Counted from the stretch's first letter, positions 1 through 6,786 are shown. The stretch is DNA of 10,403 nt from an uncultured Gemella sp. (GCA_938038035.1 CALHQV010000362.1:1-10403); one strand, 5' to 3'. Translations and numbers: made by a program. Notes: generated from the sequence alone by a model not told the origin.

Positions 1-11
1 AAAATAATGTT

Positions 12-50
12 AAACTTATTTCATAAATAATTGAAAATAAGTTTTTATAT
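12..50 (+). terminator. AT-rich hairpin upstream of the first oppA, possible attenuator or terminator
   Basis: A perfect 10-bp inverted repeat (12-21 with 35-44, 13-nt loop) is followed by a T-rich stretch at 42-50. It sits just before the ribosome binding site of the first oppA gene. It may be the terminator of an upstream gene or, by analogy with the leader of the second oppA gene, the last hairpin of an attenuator whose upstream part is outside the window. The stem is almost all A/T, so it would be weak on its own. Confidence 0.35.
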
Positions 51-67
51 ATCATGGAGGAAATAAA

Positions 68-1873
68 ATGAAAAAGAATAAGTTTCTTAAAGTATTTAGT
101 TCAGCGATGGCTCTTTCAGTAATTTTAGCTGGATGTTCAACTTCAAGCAATTCTGGAAGCAAAAACGCTCCTAAAGCAAAAGTAGAATTTAAAACAAGTT
201 TTGATAACGGTGGATCAGCTGTAGATGGTGCTACATTAAAATATGGTATCTTATCAGCTCAACCATTAACAGGTCTTTGGAACCCAGTATTCTCTGATAA
301 GGCAGAAGATCAATACGTAAACCAAGCAGTTATGGGTGGAACATTCCCTGCTGATGAAGAAGGACGTGTTGTACAAGATGATGCTGATGCAGCGGTTAAA
401 TTCCACTTAGATCGCGATAAAAAAGAAGTTACATTAACTATCCACGATGGTGCTAAATGGAGCAATGGTGAAGCATTCACATCAAAAGACATCGTAGCTA
501 CATACGAACTTATGGGTAATCCTAAATTCACTACAAACACTCGTTACAATGACGCATACGAATTTATCGAAGGTATGAAAGAATACCACGCTGGTAAAGC
601 GAAAAACATCTCAGGAATCCAAGTTAAAGATGACAAAACTGTAGTAATTAAATACACTGATGTTCGTCCATCATTACTATGGGGAGAAGGTTTAGTTACT
701 GACTTCTTAAACGCTAAACAAGTAGAAGAAGCTTCTAAAGACTTCGCTAAATTTGCTGAAGCAGACTTAAACAAAAAACCATTATCATATGGTCCTTACT
801 ACATCACTAAAGTAGTAAACGGAGAAAGTGTTCTTGCTGAACAAAACCCTCACTACTACAATAAAGATAAGATGAAACTTAAAAAAATCGAGTTCAAAAC
901 AGTAGCTCCAGCTCAAGCTAGCCAAGTAATTAAAAATGGAGAAGTTGACTATATCGATAGCGTTACTCCAAGTGTTTACGAAGGAGCAAAAGATATTAAG
1001 AACGGAACATTCTTAGGGGAAGCTTCTCGTTACATGTCATATGTTGGATTTAAATTAGGTAAATTTGATAAAGCTAAGGGAGAAAACGTAGTTGATCCTA
1101 ACTCTAAATTAGCTGACAAAAACTTACGTCAAGCATTCCTATATGCAGTTGACCGTGACCAAATCAATGAAAAAATCTTCAAAGGATTACGTTTCACTCC
1201 AACTGGATCTGGTATGTACCCAGCAGCTGTAGGTAAATTAGTAAACGAAAACGCAACTGCAGCTAAAAAAGATGTAGAAAAAGCTAAAAAATTATTAGAC
1301 GATGCAGGATACAAAGATAAAGATGGTGACGGACTACGTGAAGACAAAAACGGAAACAAACTTTCATTCAACTTCGCTATCCGTAACACAGGTGCTGAAT
1401 ATGACCAAGCATTAGCTGACGTATTCGTTAAATCTTGGAAAGAAGTAGGATTAGATGTTAAATTAGTAGACGGAAAACTTATGTCTCCAAAAGACTTCTC
1501 TCAACGTGTACAAGCAGATGATCCATCAATCGACATCTTCCAAGCAGCATGGCAATTTGGAACAAACCCTAACCGTCAAGAGTTACTAGGTAAAAAAGCT
1601 CCATTAAACTTATACCGCTACACTACTGAAGCATTCGAAAACAGCTTCAAAGCTCAAGGTTCAGCTGATATGTTCGATGAGGCTAAATTAAAAGCAGCTT
1701 ACAACAAATTTGACACAGAAGTAGCTGAAGAATTACCATTCTACCCATTAAGCTGGGATACAAGTATCACATTCTTCAACAAACGTGTTAAATCATACGA
1801 TTTAGCTAAAGCTAAGAAAAACCAATTCAAACTTTATGACATTGAGTTAACAGCTAACGAAGGTGCTAAATAA
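68..1873 (+). CDS. Oligopeptide ABC transporter substrate-binding lipoprotein (OppA type, SBP_bac_5), first paralog
   Basis: This 601-residue protein is predicted to capture extracellular peptides and hand them to an Opp-type ABC importer. It has a lipoprotein signal: basic start, hydrophobic segment around residues 9-20 and lipobox LAGC with Cys23, so it should be anchored to the outer face of the membrane. The rest fits family-5 solute-binding proteins in length and motifs, including the early TLTIHDGAKWSNGE and SKDIVATYEL segments, RQAFLYAVDRDQIN, and an acidic DKDGDGLRED loop near residue 416. The start is set by GGAGG at 56-60, seven bases before the ATG; it ends in a double TAA. No permease or ATPase gene is nearby, so it probably serves a transporter encoded elsewhere. 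The codons lean visibly to AAC, TTC and TAC, more than in its neighbour, which suggests high expression. The exact ligand cannot be told from sequence. Confidence 0.93.
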   Translation: MKKNKFLKVFSSAMALSVILAGCSTSSNSGSKNAPKAKVEFKTSFDNGGSAVDGATLKYGILSAQPLTGLWNPVFSDKAEDQYVNQAVMGGTFPADEEGRVVQDDADAAVKFHLDRDKKEVTLTIHDGAKWSNGEAFTSKDIVATYELMGNPKFTTNTRYNDAYEFIEGMKEYHAGKAKNISGIQVKDDKTVVIKYTDVRPSLLWGEGLVTDFLNAKQVEEASKDFAKFAEADLNKKPLSYGPYYITKVVNGESVLAEQNPHYYNKDKMKLKKIEFKTVAPAQASQVIKNGEVDYIDSVTPSVYEGAKDIKNGTFLGEASRYMSYVGFKLGKFDKAKGENVVDPNSKLADKNLRQAFLYAVDRDQINEKIFKGLRFTPTGSGMYPAAVGKLVNENATAAKKDVEKAKKLLDDAGYKDKDGDGLREDKNGNKLSFNFAIRNTGAEYDQALADVFVKSWKEVGLDVKLVDGKLMSPKDFSQRVQADDPSIDIFQAAWQFGTNPNRQELLGKKAPLNLYRYTTEAFENSFKAQGSADMFDEAKLKAAYNKFDTEVAEELPFYPLSWDTSITFFNKRVKSYDLAKAKKNQFKLYDIELTANEGAK

Positions 1874-1887
1874 TAAAAACTAAAATG

Positions 1888-1927
1888 CGACATAGATAAC
1901 TTAGGTTGTCTATGTCGTTTATTTTTC
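1888..1927 (+). terminator. Intrinsic terminator of the first oppA gene
   Basis: A 13-bp stem (1888-1900 with 1905-1917, one T-G wobble, TTAG loop) is followed by TTTATTTTT. It starts 15 bases after the stop codon. The stem arms CGACATAGA and TCTATGTCG recur in the leader hairpin at 2119-2163. Confidence 0.9.
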
Positions 1928-1954
1928 AAATTTGAAAGAAAATTCAAAAAACTC

Positions 1955-1983
1955 TTGATTTTTTATACAATTAGTAGTAGAAT
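1955..1983 (+). promoter_or_regulatory. Sigma-A promoter of the leader peptide and second oppA gene
   Basis: TTGATT (1955-1960) and TAGAAT (1978-1983) are separated by exactly 17 bp, close to the vegetative consensus. Transcription would start near 1990, giving a leader of about 325 bases before the second oppA gene. It follows the first gene's terminator, so the second oppA gene has its own transcription unit. Confidence 0.75.
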
Positions 1984-2054
1984 AAGTACAACAAAAGTAC
2001 AAAAGATTTTTCATAATAACTAAAATGAAAGACTTAATGATTAGGAGGACTACC

Positions 2055-2099
2055 ATGAAACAAAATTTCAATATTCAATCTTGGCAATGGCGTAGATAA
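2055..2099 (+). CDS. Trp-containing 14-residue leader peptide (proposed attenuation sensor)
   Basis: The frame encodes MKQNFNIQSWQWRR and ends in TAA. It has one of the best ribosome binding sites in the window: AGGAGG at 2043-2048, six bases before ATG, about 65 bases downstream of a near-consensus promoter. Two of its 14 codons are Trp (2082-2084 and 2088-2090), placed just before the end as in classical amino-acid leader peptides; two Arg codons follow. It has no signal sequence or membrane segment, so a secreted role is unlikely. The first strand of a set of competing RNA helices begins two bases after the stop codon, so a ribosome's position on this frame would control the folding of the RNA. 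Stalling at Arg or Gln codons, or drug-induced stalling, are alternative triggers. I do not recognise the peptide from a named family. Confidence 0.7.
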   Translation: MKQNFNIQSWQWRR

Positions 2100-2100
2100 T

Positions 2101-2252
2101 ATTGTGTGTATGTTTTAACGACATAGACACAATTTTAGCGTGCTCTAAAAAGTGTCTATGTCGGCAAGGTAGGAAATTTGTAATTATACAATGTACTTAA
2201 AATTCGATAGTGCCGCATAGTAAAATAAACTATGCGGCATTTTTCTCTTTTT
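2101..2252 (+). promoter_or_regulatory. Leader RNA with mutually exclusive helices (transcription attenuator) of the second oppA gene
   Basis: Five segments can pair in competing ways. Segment 1 (2101-2112) pairs with segment 2 (2122-2133) in 11 bp with one G-G mismatch. Segment 2 (2119-2130) also pairs perfectly for 12 bp with segment 3 (2152-2163), extended by an inner 6-bp stem (2133-2138 with 2145-2150). Segment 3 (2156-2166) also pairs with segment 4 (2211-2220) in 10 bp with one bulged T at 2161. Segment 4 (2211-2221) pairs with segment 5 (2229-2239) as the terminator. Thus 1:2 plus 3:4 excludes termination, while 2:3 frees segment 4 for the terminator. A ribosome at the leader-peptide stop codon would mask segment 1 and favour termination; one stalled at a Trp codon would leave it free and favour readthrough. 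The pairings are read from the sequence; the regulatory logic is inferred. Confidence 0.72.
2209..2252 (+). terminator. Conditional intrinsic terminator upstream of the second oppA gene
   Basis: A perfect GC-rich 11-bp stem (2211-2221 with 2229-2239, 7-nt loop), extendable by a G-T and an A-T pair, is followed by the T-rich run 2240-2252. It lies 62 bases before the second oppA start with no gene between, so it makes sense mainly as a regulated terminator. Confidence 0.85.
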
Positions 2253-2314
2253 AGAGTAGGGTTAAATATATAAACGTCTTAAAATTAACACTATTATTCA
2301 GGAGAAAATTAACT

Positions 2315-4114
2315 ATGAAACAAAGAAAAATATTATCAGTATTCAGTTCTGTATTTGCATTATCAATTTTATTAGCAGGATGTTCTACAGGCTCAAATAG
2401 CAGTAACCAAAATCAAACTAAAGCGAAAGTAGACTTCAAAGTATCTGCGGATAATGGAGGGAATACAGTCAAGAATGCTACATTCAAATATGGAATACTA
2501 ACAAATAGCCCATTTGTTGGATTATTTCATCCAGTACTACACGCTAACAAGGCTGATGGAGTTATTACAGAAACAGTATTCGGGAAGACTTTCCCAGTAG
2601 ATGATGCGTTGAAATATAAGTTAGATGATAAGGATGCACCTGTAAAATTACACATAGACAAAGATAAAAATGAAGCAACCTTAACGATTCACGATGGTGT
2701 AAAATGGAATAATGGTGAAGATCTTACATCAAAAGATATAATCGCTAGTTATGAACTACTAGGGAATCCAAAATACACAGAAAATGTAAGATATAATGGT
2801 TCATTTGAGCTTATCGAAGGTATGAAAGATTATCACGAAGGAAAAGCTAAGACAATCTCAGGTATTCAAGCGAAGGATGACAAAACTGTAGTTATTAAAT
2901 ATAGCAAGTTATCACCTTCAATGTTATGGGGAGATGGGTTCATCTACGCATTCTCTAATGCAAAACAAATCGCAAAAGTAACTGACTTTGCTAGATTTGG
3001 AGAAGCTGAATTAACAAAACGTCCATTATCATATGGTCCTTATGTAATAACAAAAGAAGTACAAGGGGAGAGTGTTATAGCTGAAGCCAACCCGTACTAC
3101 TATAAAAAAGATGAGATAAAAGTGCCTAAAGTCGAATTCAAAGCAGTAGCACCAGCACAAGCGAGTCAAATACTTAAAAATGGTGAAATAGACTACTTAA
3201 CTGACATCAACACAACAGTTTATGAAGGATTAAAAGATGCGAAAAATGGTGAACTACTAGGACAACCATCTTCATTCATGTCATTTGTAGGATTTAAATT
3301 CGGTAAATATGATAAAGAGAAAAAAGAAAATATACCTTTAGAAAATACTAAATTTAATAATAAAAATGTAAGACAAGCCTTCTTATATGCAGTCGACCGT
3401 GATCAAATCAATGAGAAAATCTATAAAGGATTACGCTTTACACCAACAGGTTCAGCTCTATATCCACCAACAGTCGGAAAACTAAGAAATGAAAAAGCTA
3501 CTGTTGTTAAAAAAGATGTAGAAAAAGCTAAAAAATTATTAGATGAAGCAGGATACAAAGATGTAGATGGAGACGGATTAAGAGAAGATAACAAAGGGAA
3601 TAAACTAGTATTCAACTTTGCCTTCCAAGGTGGAAATAACTACGATCAAGCCTTAGCCGACACATTTATTAAATCATGGAAAGAAGTAGGTCTAGACGTT
3701 AAATTACTAGACAATAAATTAATGGGTAAAAAAGAATGGGATCAACGAGTACTAGGTGATGACCCAGAGATCGATTTATTCTTAGGTGCAGGTCACCACG
3801 GATCAGACCCTAGTCGTCAAGAACTATTCGGGCGCCAGTCACAATTCAACTACTTCAGATATACTAGCGACAAAATCGATGAAGCCTTCAAAGAGCAAAG
3901 ATCAGATGAAATGTTTGATGATAATAAATTAAAAGAAGCATATAATAAATTCGATGATTTAATCGCAGATGAATTACCATTCTTTGGACTAAGCTGGGAT
4001 ACAGAAATCACATATGTTAACAAGAGAGTAAAACACTTCAACGTTGAAGATTTCACAAAAGGACGATTAAGTGTAGAAAATCTAGAACTAACAAAAGAAG
4101 CTCCTGAAAAATAA
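2315..4114 (+). CDS. Oligopeptide ABC transporter substrate-binding lipoprotein (OppA type, SBP_bac_5), second paralog
   Basis: This 599-residue lipoprotein is a tandem paralog of the protein at 68-1873, colinear along its length and with long identical blocks such as RQAFLYAVDRDQINEKI and GLRFTPTGS. The lipobox is again LAGC with Cys23. The acidic loop reads DVDGDGLRED. It should capture peptides outside the cell for an ABC importer not encoded here. The start is set by AGGAG at 2301-2305. Codon use is more mixed than in the first paralog, suggesting lower or conditional expression. Divergence is visible in the last third (for example GAGHHGSDPSRQELFG where the paralog has AAWQFGTNPNRQELLG), which may mean different peptide preference. 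Its expression is probably governed by the leader peptide and attenuator directly upstream. Confidence 0.93.
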   Translation: MKQRKILSVFSSVFALSILLAGCSTGSNSSNQNQTKAKVDFKVSADNGGNTVKNATFKYGILTNSPFVGLFHPVLHANKADGVITETVFGKTFPVDDALKYKLDDKDAPVKLHIDKDKNEATLTIHDGVKWNNGEDLTSKDIIASYELLGNPKYTENVRYNGSFELIEGMKDYHEGKAKTISGIQAKDDKTVVIKYSKLSPSMLWGDGFIYAFSNAKQIAKVTDFARFGEAELTKRPLSYGPYVITKEVQGESVIAEANPYYYKKDEIKVPKVEFKAVAPAQASQILKNGEIDYLTDINTTVYEGLKDAKNGELLGQPSSFMSFVGFKFGKYDKEKKENIPLENTKFNNKNVRQAFLYAVDRDQINEKIYKGLRFTPTGSALYPPTVGKLRNEKATVVKKDVEKAKKLLDEAGYKDVDGDGLREDNKGNKLVFNFAFQGGNNYDQALADTFIKSWKEVGLDVKLLDNKLMGKKEWDQRVLGDDPEIDLFLGAGHHGSDPSRQELFGRQSQFNYFRYTSDKIDEAFKEQRSDEMFDDNKLKEAYNKFDDLIADELPFFGLSWDTEITYVNKRVKHFNVEDFTKGRLSVENLELTKEAPEK

Positions 4115-4154
4115 TATATAGTGATTGAATATGAAGTTTAATAAGAAAAACATA

Positions 4155-4173
4155 AATAAAACCTCGTTTTATT
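4155..4173 (+). terminator. Weak hairpin after the second oppA gene
   Basis: AATAAAAC and GTTTTATT form an 8-bp stem with a CTC loop 40 bases after the stop codon. There is no clean T tract behind it, so it is at best a weak terminator; the larger hairpin at 4230-4284 is an alternative. Confidence 0.3.
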
Positions 4174-4222
4174 AGATTATTATGATGTGTATAATTGTTT
4201 AGATTGTAAATTATTAAGTTAA

Positions 4223-4333
4223 AATAACTAAGGGTGACTTGAAGATGAACATTTCGATGAAATAAATATCTCCGAGTCGCTCTTTATTAATTATCGCTAG
4301 AAATTTTAGAGTATTTCCGAGGAAATAGTTATT
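4223..4333 (+). other. Structured gene-free region upstream of the DMT permease, possible terminator or structured RNA
   Basis: The 380 bases between the second oppA gene and the permease hold no convincing gene. Within them, AATAACTA (4223-4230) pairs perfectly with TAGTTATT (4326-4333) and encloses two hairpins. One is a long imperfect stem (4230-4240 with 4274-4284, then 4243-4246 with 4268-4271 and 4251-4255 with 4259-4263) followed by TTTATTAATT. The other is TATTTC/GAAATA (4312-4317 with 4322-4327). The first could terminate oppA transcription. I match the whole to no riboswitch class I know. Confidence 0.3.
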
Positions 4334-4378
4334 GTGAGAAGTTGTATTTAATAATACCAGTGTGTGGAATGCTAACAG

Positions 4379-4421
4379 TTGAATTTTTTGTAAATAACGT
4401 ATAAAATTATAAAAGTATAAT
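4379..4421 (+). promoter_or_regulatory. Possible promoter of the DMT permease
   Basis: A perfect -10 hexamer TATAAT lies at 4416-4421, but without a good -35 at standard spacing. TTGAAT (4379-4384) with TATAAA (4400-4405) is another choice with a short 15-bp spacer. Either would give a leader of about 60-85 bases. Confidence 0.35.
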
Positions 4422-4452
4422 GTATTTATTACTATGATAGTGAATACTTTTA

Positions 4453-4466
4453 GAATTTTAAAATTC
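4453..4466. promoter_or_regulatory. Perfect 14-bp palindrome before the permease gene
   Basis: GAATTTTAAAATTC is an exact palindrome between the candidate -10 and the ribosome binding site. GTGAAT (4440-4445) and ATTCAC (4463-4468) give a wider overlapping inverted repeat. The position suits a repressor operator, but in such AT-rich DNA chance is possible. Confidence 0.25.
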
Positions 4467-4494
4467 ACAGAAAATTTATAGGAAAGGTGTATTA

Positions 4495-5388
4495 ATGAGA
4501 AAATTTATTTCAGAGTTATTGTTAATAATTGTTACGATTATTTGGGGATTAGCTTTTATCTGGCAAAATATTGCGAGTAAGGTTCTAGGGCCTCTTACAG
4601 TTGTAGGTATAAGATCAGTAATCGCAGTAGTATTTCTTGGTGCTGTAGCACTTCTGATTCCAAGTCTATATAGAAGTCAGGATCCTAAGATTTTGGCAGA
4701 GCCAATAACAAAAAATAAAAGTTGGATACTTGGTGGTATCTGTGGAATAGTATTATTTTTTGCAATGTATATTTCGCAAATAGGTATCGGGATGACAACT
4801 GCAGGGAAAGCTGGATTTATTACAGTGCTATACATTTGTATAGTACCATTTATCGGGGTATTCTTAGGTAACAAACTTAATAAATTCTTTATTATAGGAT
4901 TAATTTTATCGGTAATTGGTTTTTATTTCTTATCGGTAAAAGAAGAATTTACTTTAGAGATGGGAGATATTATAGTCCTAATCAGTGCGGTTCTATTCGG
5001 GATTCATATAATTGTTATTGATTATTCAGCAGCAAGAGTTAATTCAATGTTCTTATCTATCGTTCAATTAGTCGTAGTATCTGTATTAAGCTTAGTATTA
5101 GCTATTTTCAAGGAAACAATCGTCTTTGCGGACATAATGAGTGTTATTTGGCCACTACTTGCGATAGGGGTGCTTTCTAGTGGAGTAGGGTATACTTTAC
5201 AGATTGTAGGGCAAAAAGATGTACCACCGCATACAGCGTCGCTAATATTAAGTTTAGAGTCTGTTGTGGCTGCGATAGGAGGAGTTCTTATTCTTGGTGA
5301 GCACATAGGGCTAAGAGAAGGAATAGGTATGCTTATCGTCTTCGTAGGTATTATAGTTTCGCAACTACGAGATAAAAAGAGTAATTAA
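4495..5388 (+). CDS. DMT superfamily transporter (EamA family)
   Basis: This 297-residue, very hydrophobic protein has about ten membrane segments arranged as two EamA repeats (roughly residues 5-147 and 155-290). Recognisable features are WGLAF near residue 17, the TTAGKAGFIT segment near 101-110, and the second-repeat signature with LQIVGQKDVPPHTASLILS (235-253) followed by an LGE near 267. EamA proteins export or import small metabolites, often amino acids or drugs; the substrate cannot be predicted here. The start is supported by AGGAAAGG at 4480-4487, seven bases before ATG. No terminator separates it from the next gene 91 bases downstream, so the two may be co-transcribed. Confidence 0.88.
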   Translation: MRKFISELLLIIVTIIWGLAFIWQNIASKVLGPLTVVGIRSVIAVVFLGAVALLIPSLYRSQDPKILAEPITKNKSWILGGICGIVLFFAMYISQIGIGMTTAGKAGFITVLYICIVPFIGVFLGNKLNKFFIIGLILSVIGFYFLSVKEEFTLEMGDIIVLISAVLFGIHIIVIDYSAARVNSMFLSIVQLVVVSVLSLVLAIFKETIVFADIMSVIWPLLAIGVLSSGVGYTLQIVGQKDVPPHTASLILSLESVVAAIGGVLILGEHIGLREGIGMLIVFVGIIVSQLRDKKSN

Positions 5389-5479
5389 ATAATTTACAAT
5401 GAAATTTAATGGAGGGCAGCTTGAAAATCATGATTTATAAATAGATTTCCTTGCTCCTTCTATTTTTATGAGGTTAAAG

Positions 5480-6544
5480 ATGAAAAAAATATTAAAGATA
5501 TTATTAGGGTTAGTACTTATGGGGATTTTAGGGTTTGCAGGATTAGTTGGATATTTATGGGCTACAGAATATAGTCCAAACGGAGTTGAGAGTTTGAAGG
5601 TAACTAAACAAGGTACATCAGAAAGTGCTAAGGTAGGAACAGAGTACACAGCTCTTAACTGGAATATAGGTTATGCTGGTCTTGATAAAGATGAAGACTT
5701 CTTTATGGATGGTGGAAAGATGGTTTTACCACTTGATAAAGCTCATGTTGAAGAAAATTTAAAAAATATTACAGAGATTGTTAAAAACGAAAAAGCCAAC
5801 GTCAATTTTATTCAAGAAATAGATGAAGATTCAAAACGTAGTTACAATATCAATCAAGTTACTAAATTCGATGAAATACTTGGCTTAAATAGTATTTTAG
5901 CATATAATTTCAAGGTTAGATATGTACCTTATCCAGTGCCACCGTTAGGGAAGGTTAAGAGTGGTATCTATACTGCGACTAGTTTCAACGTGGAGAATGC
6001 AAGAAGATTCCAAATGGCGATTCCATTCACATTCCCAGAGAGACTTGCTAATTTAAAACGTGGATTCTCTGTTATTTATACAAAAGTTGAAAATAGTGAT
6101 AAGCACTTAGTATTGATTAATGCTCATTTGGATGCTTATGATAAAGGTAATTCTGGTAAAAAAGCTCAGATGAAACAACTTCTTGAATTTATAGATTATG
6201 AGTATAAAAAAGGTAATTATGTCCTTGTTGGAGCGGATTTTAATCAGTCGTTAAAAACTTTAACTCAAGATGAGATTAACGTTGTTCCAAAAGAATTATG
6301 GCGTGCTGAGAATCTCGATAAGAGTATGTTACCTGCAGGATTTAACTTAGTGTATGATGAAAGTAAAAATTCTGCGAGACTTAACAATAAGCCTTATGTG
6401 AAAGATAGTGAAGGTACTTATGGCTTTATTATCGATGGATATATTGCTAGTGATAATATAGAAGTGCTAGAAGTAGAGACACTAAATCAAGAGTATAGAT
6501 ATAGTGATCATAACCCGGTAAAACTAAGATATAAATTGAAATAG
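5480..6544 (+). CDS. Membrane-anchored endonuclease/exonuclease/phosphatase (EEP) family protein
   Basis: This protein of 354 residues carries one N-terminal hydrophobic segment (about residues 5-27) after a basic start, so it is probably anchored with the catalytic domain outside. The EEP metal-dependent hydrolase fold is shown by its motif series: WNIGY with Asn62, IQE with Glu113, NAHLD with His216 and Asp218, GADFN with Asp253 and Asn255, Asp319 in IIDGY, and SDHNPV with Asp343 and His344. All expected metal and catalytic residues are present, so it should be active. The family includes nucleases, sphingomyelinases and phosphoinositide phosphatases; the substrate is open. I chose ATG 5480 because GAGG (5470-5473) is well spaced from it; an in-frame ATG at 5468 has no ribosome binding site. 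It follows the DMT permease by 91 bases. Confidence 0.87.
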   Translation: MKKILKILLGLVLMGILGFAGLVGYLWATEYSPNGVESLKVTKQGTSESAKVGTEYTALNWNIGYAGLDKDEDFFMDGGKMVLPLDKAHVEENLKNITEIVKNEKANVNFIQEIDEDSKRSYNINQVTKFDEILGLNSILAYNFKVRYVPYPVPPLGKVKSGIYTATSFNVENARRFQMAIPFTFPERLANLKRGFSVIYTKVENSDKHLVLINAHLDAYDKGNSGKKAQMKQLLEFIDYEYKKGNYVLVGADFNQSLKTLTQDEINVVPKELWRAENLDKSMLPAGFNLVYDESKNSARLNNKPYVKDSEGTYGFIIDGYIASDNIEVLEVETLNQEYRYSDHNPVKLRYKLK

Positions 6545-6552
6545 AATAAAAG

Positions 6553-6591
6553 AAGCGGCTCTGAGATTAGGTTCGAAGAGTCGCTTTTTTT
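6553..6591 (+). terminator. Intrinsic terminator of the EEP gene
   Basis: AAGCGGCTCT (6553-6562) pairs with AGAGTCGCTT (6577-6586) in 10 bp with one wobble, running into a seven-T tract (6585-6591). It starts 8 bases after the stop codon. Confidence 0.9.
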
Positions 6592-6610
6592 GATAAACTA
6601 AATTTTGGGG

Positions 6611-6748
6611 AACTTGTTCTTTTGATTGTGGTGCGAGACGTCTTCAACCAACTAAAGTTGTTTTCCGACTAAAAAGAAAGCCTGTAGTCTTTCTTTTCCT
6701 CGATAAAATGCATTCGCATTTTATTATCACCACTATAAAGAACAAGTT
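6611..6748. repeat. MITE-like structured repeat element with 12-bp terminal inverted repeats
   Basis: The 138-bp element is bounded by perfect inverted repeats AACTTGTTCTTT (6611-6622) and AAAGAACAAGTT (6737-6748). A second inverted pair, GTGGTG (6628-6633) and CACCAC (6728-6733), lies inside. Within are three compact hairpins: 6649-6660, 6672-6680 with 6689-6697, and 6703-6711 with 6716-6724, plus a CGAG/CTCG pair (6634-6637 with 6699-6702) that encloses the first two. There is no reading frame. It resembles non-autonomous mobile or interspersed repeats such as BOX and RUP of streptococci in architecture, not in sequence that I can confirm. I see no clear target-site duplication. A partial copy follows at 6870. 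Confidence 0.65.
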
Positions 6749-6786
6749 AATATATATTATTTCTAATGTACCAAATAATAGAATAA

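Noticed and set aside
1129..1389. Minus-strand frame inside the first oppA gene, with a near-identical one in the second
   Set aside because: Both lie antisense to the same conserved, Lys/Asp-rich block of the paralogs, which explains their similarity (Ser/Pro/Leu-rich shadow translation). There is no ribosome binding site.
2055..2252. T-box riboswitch or secreted pheromone gene as explanations of the oppA leader
   Set aside because: I see no T-box consensus sequence or specifier-loop arrangement. The 14-residue peptide has no hydrophobic signal segment for secretion. The helices competing around a translated Trp frame fit attenuation better.
4214..4468. 84-codon minus-strand frame in the gap upstream of the DMT permease
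   Set aside because: It starts with GTG, has no ribosome binding site, matches no family I know, and its low-complexity Ile/Leu/Phe/Asn-rich sequence is typical of read-through of AT-rich non-coding DNA that also holds inverted repeats.
6611..6748. CRISPR array or tRNA as an explanation of the clustered hairpins
   Set aside because: There are no equal-spaced direct repeats, no cas genes, and no cloverleaf or CCA-like end; the three hairpins differ in sequence and lie within one inverted-repeat frame.
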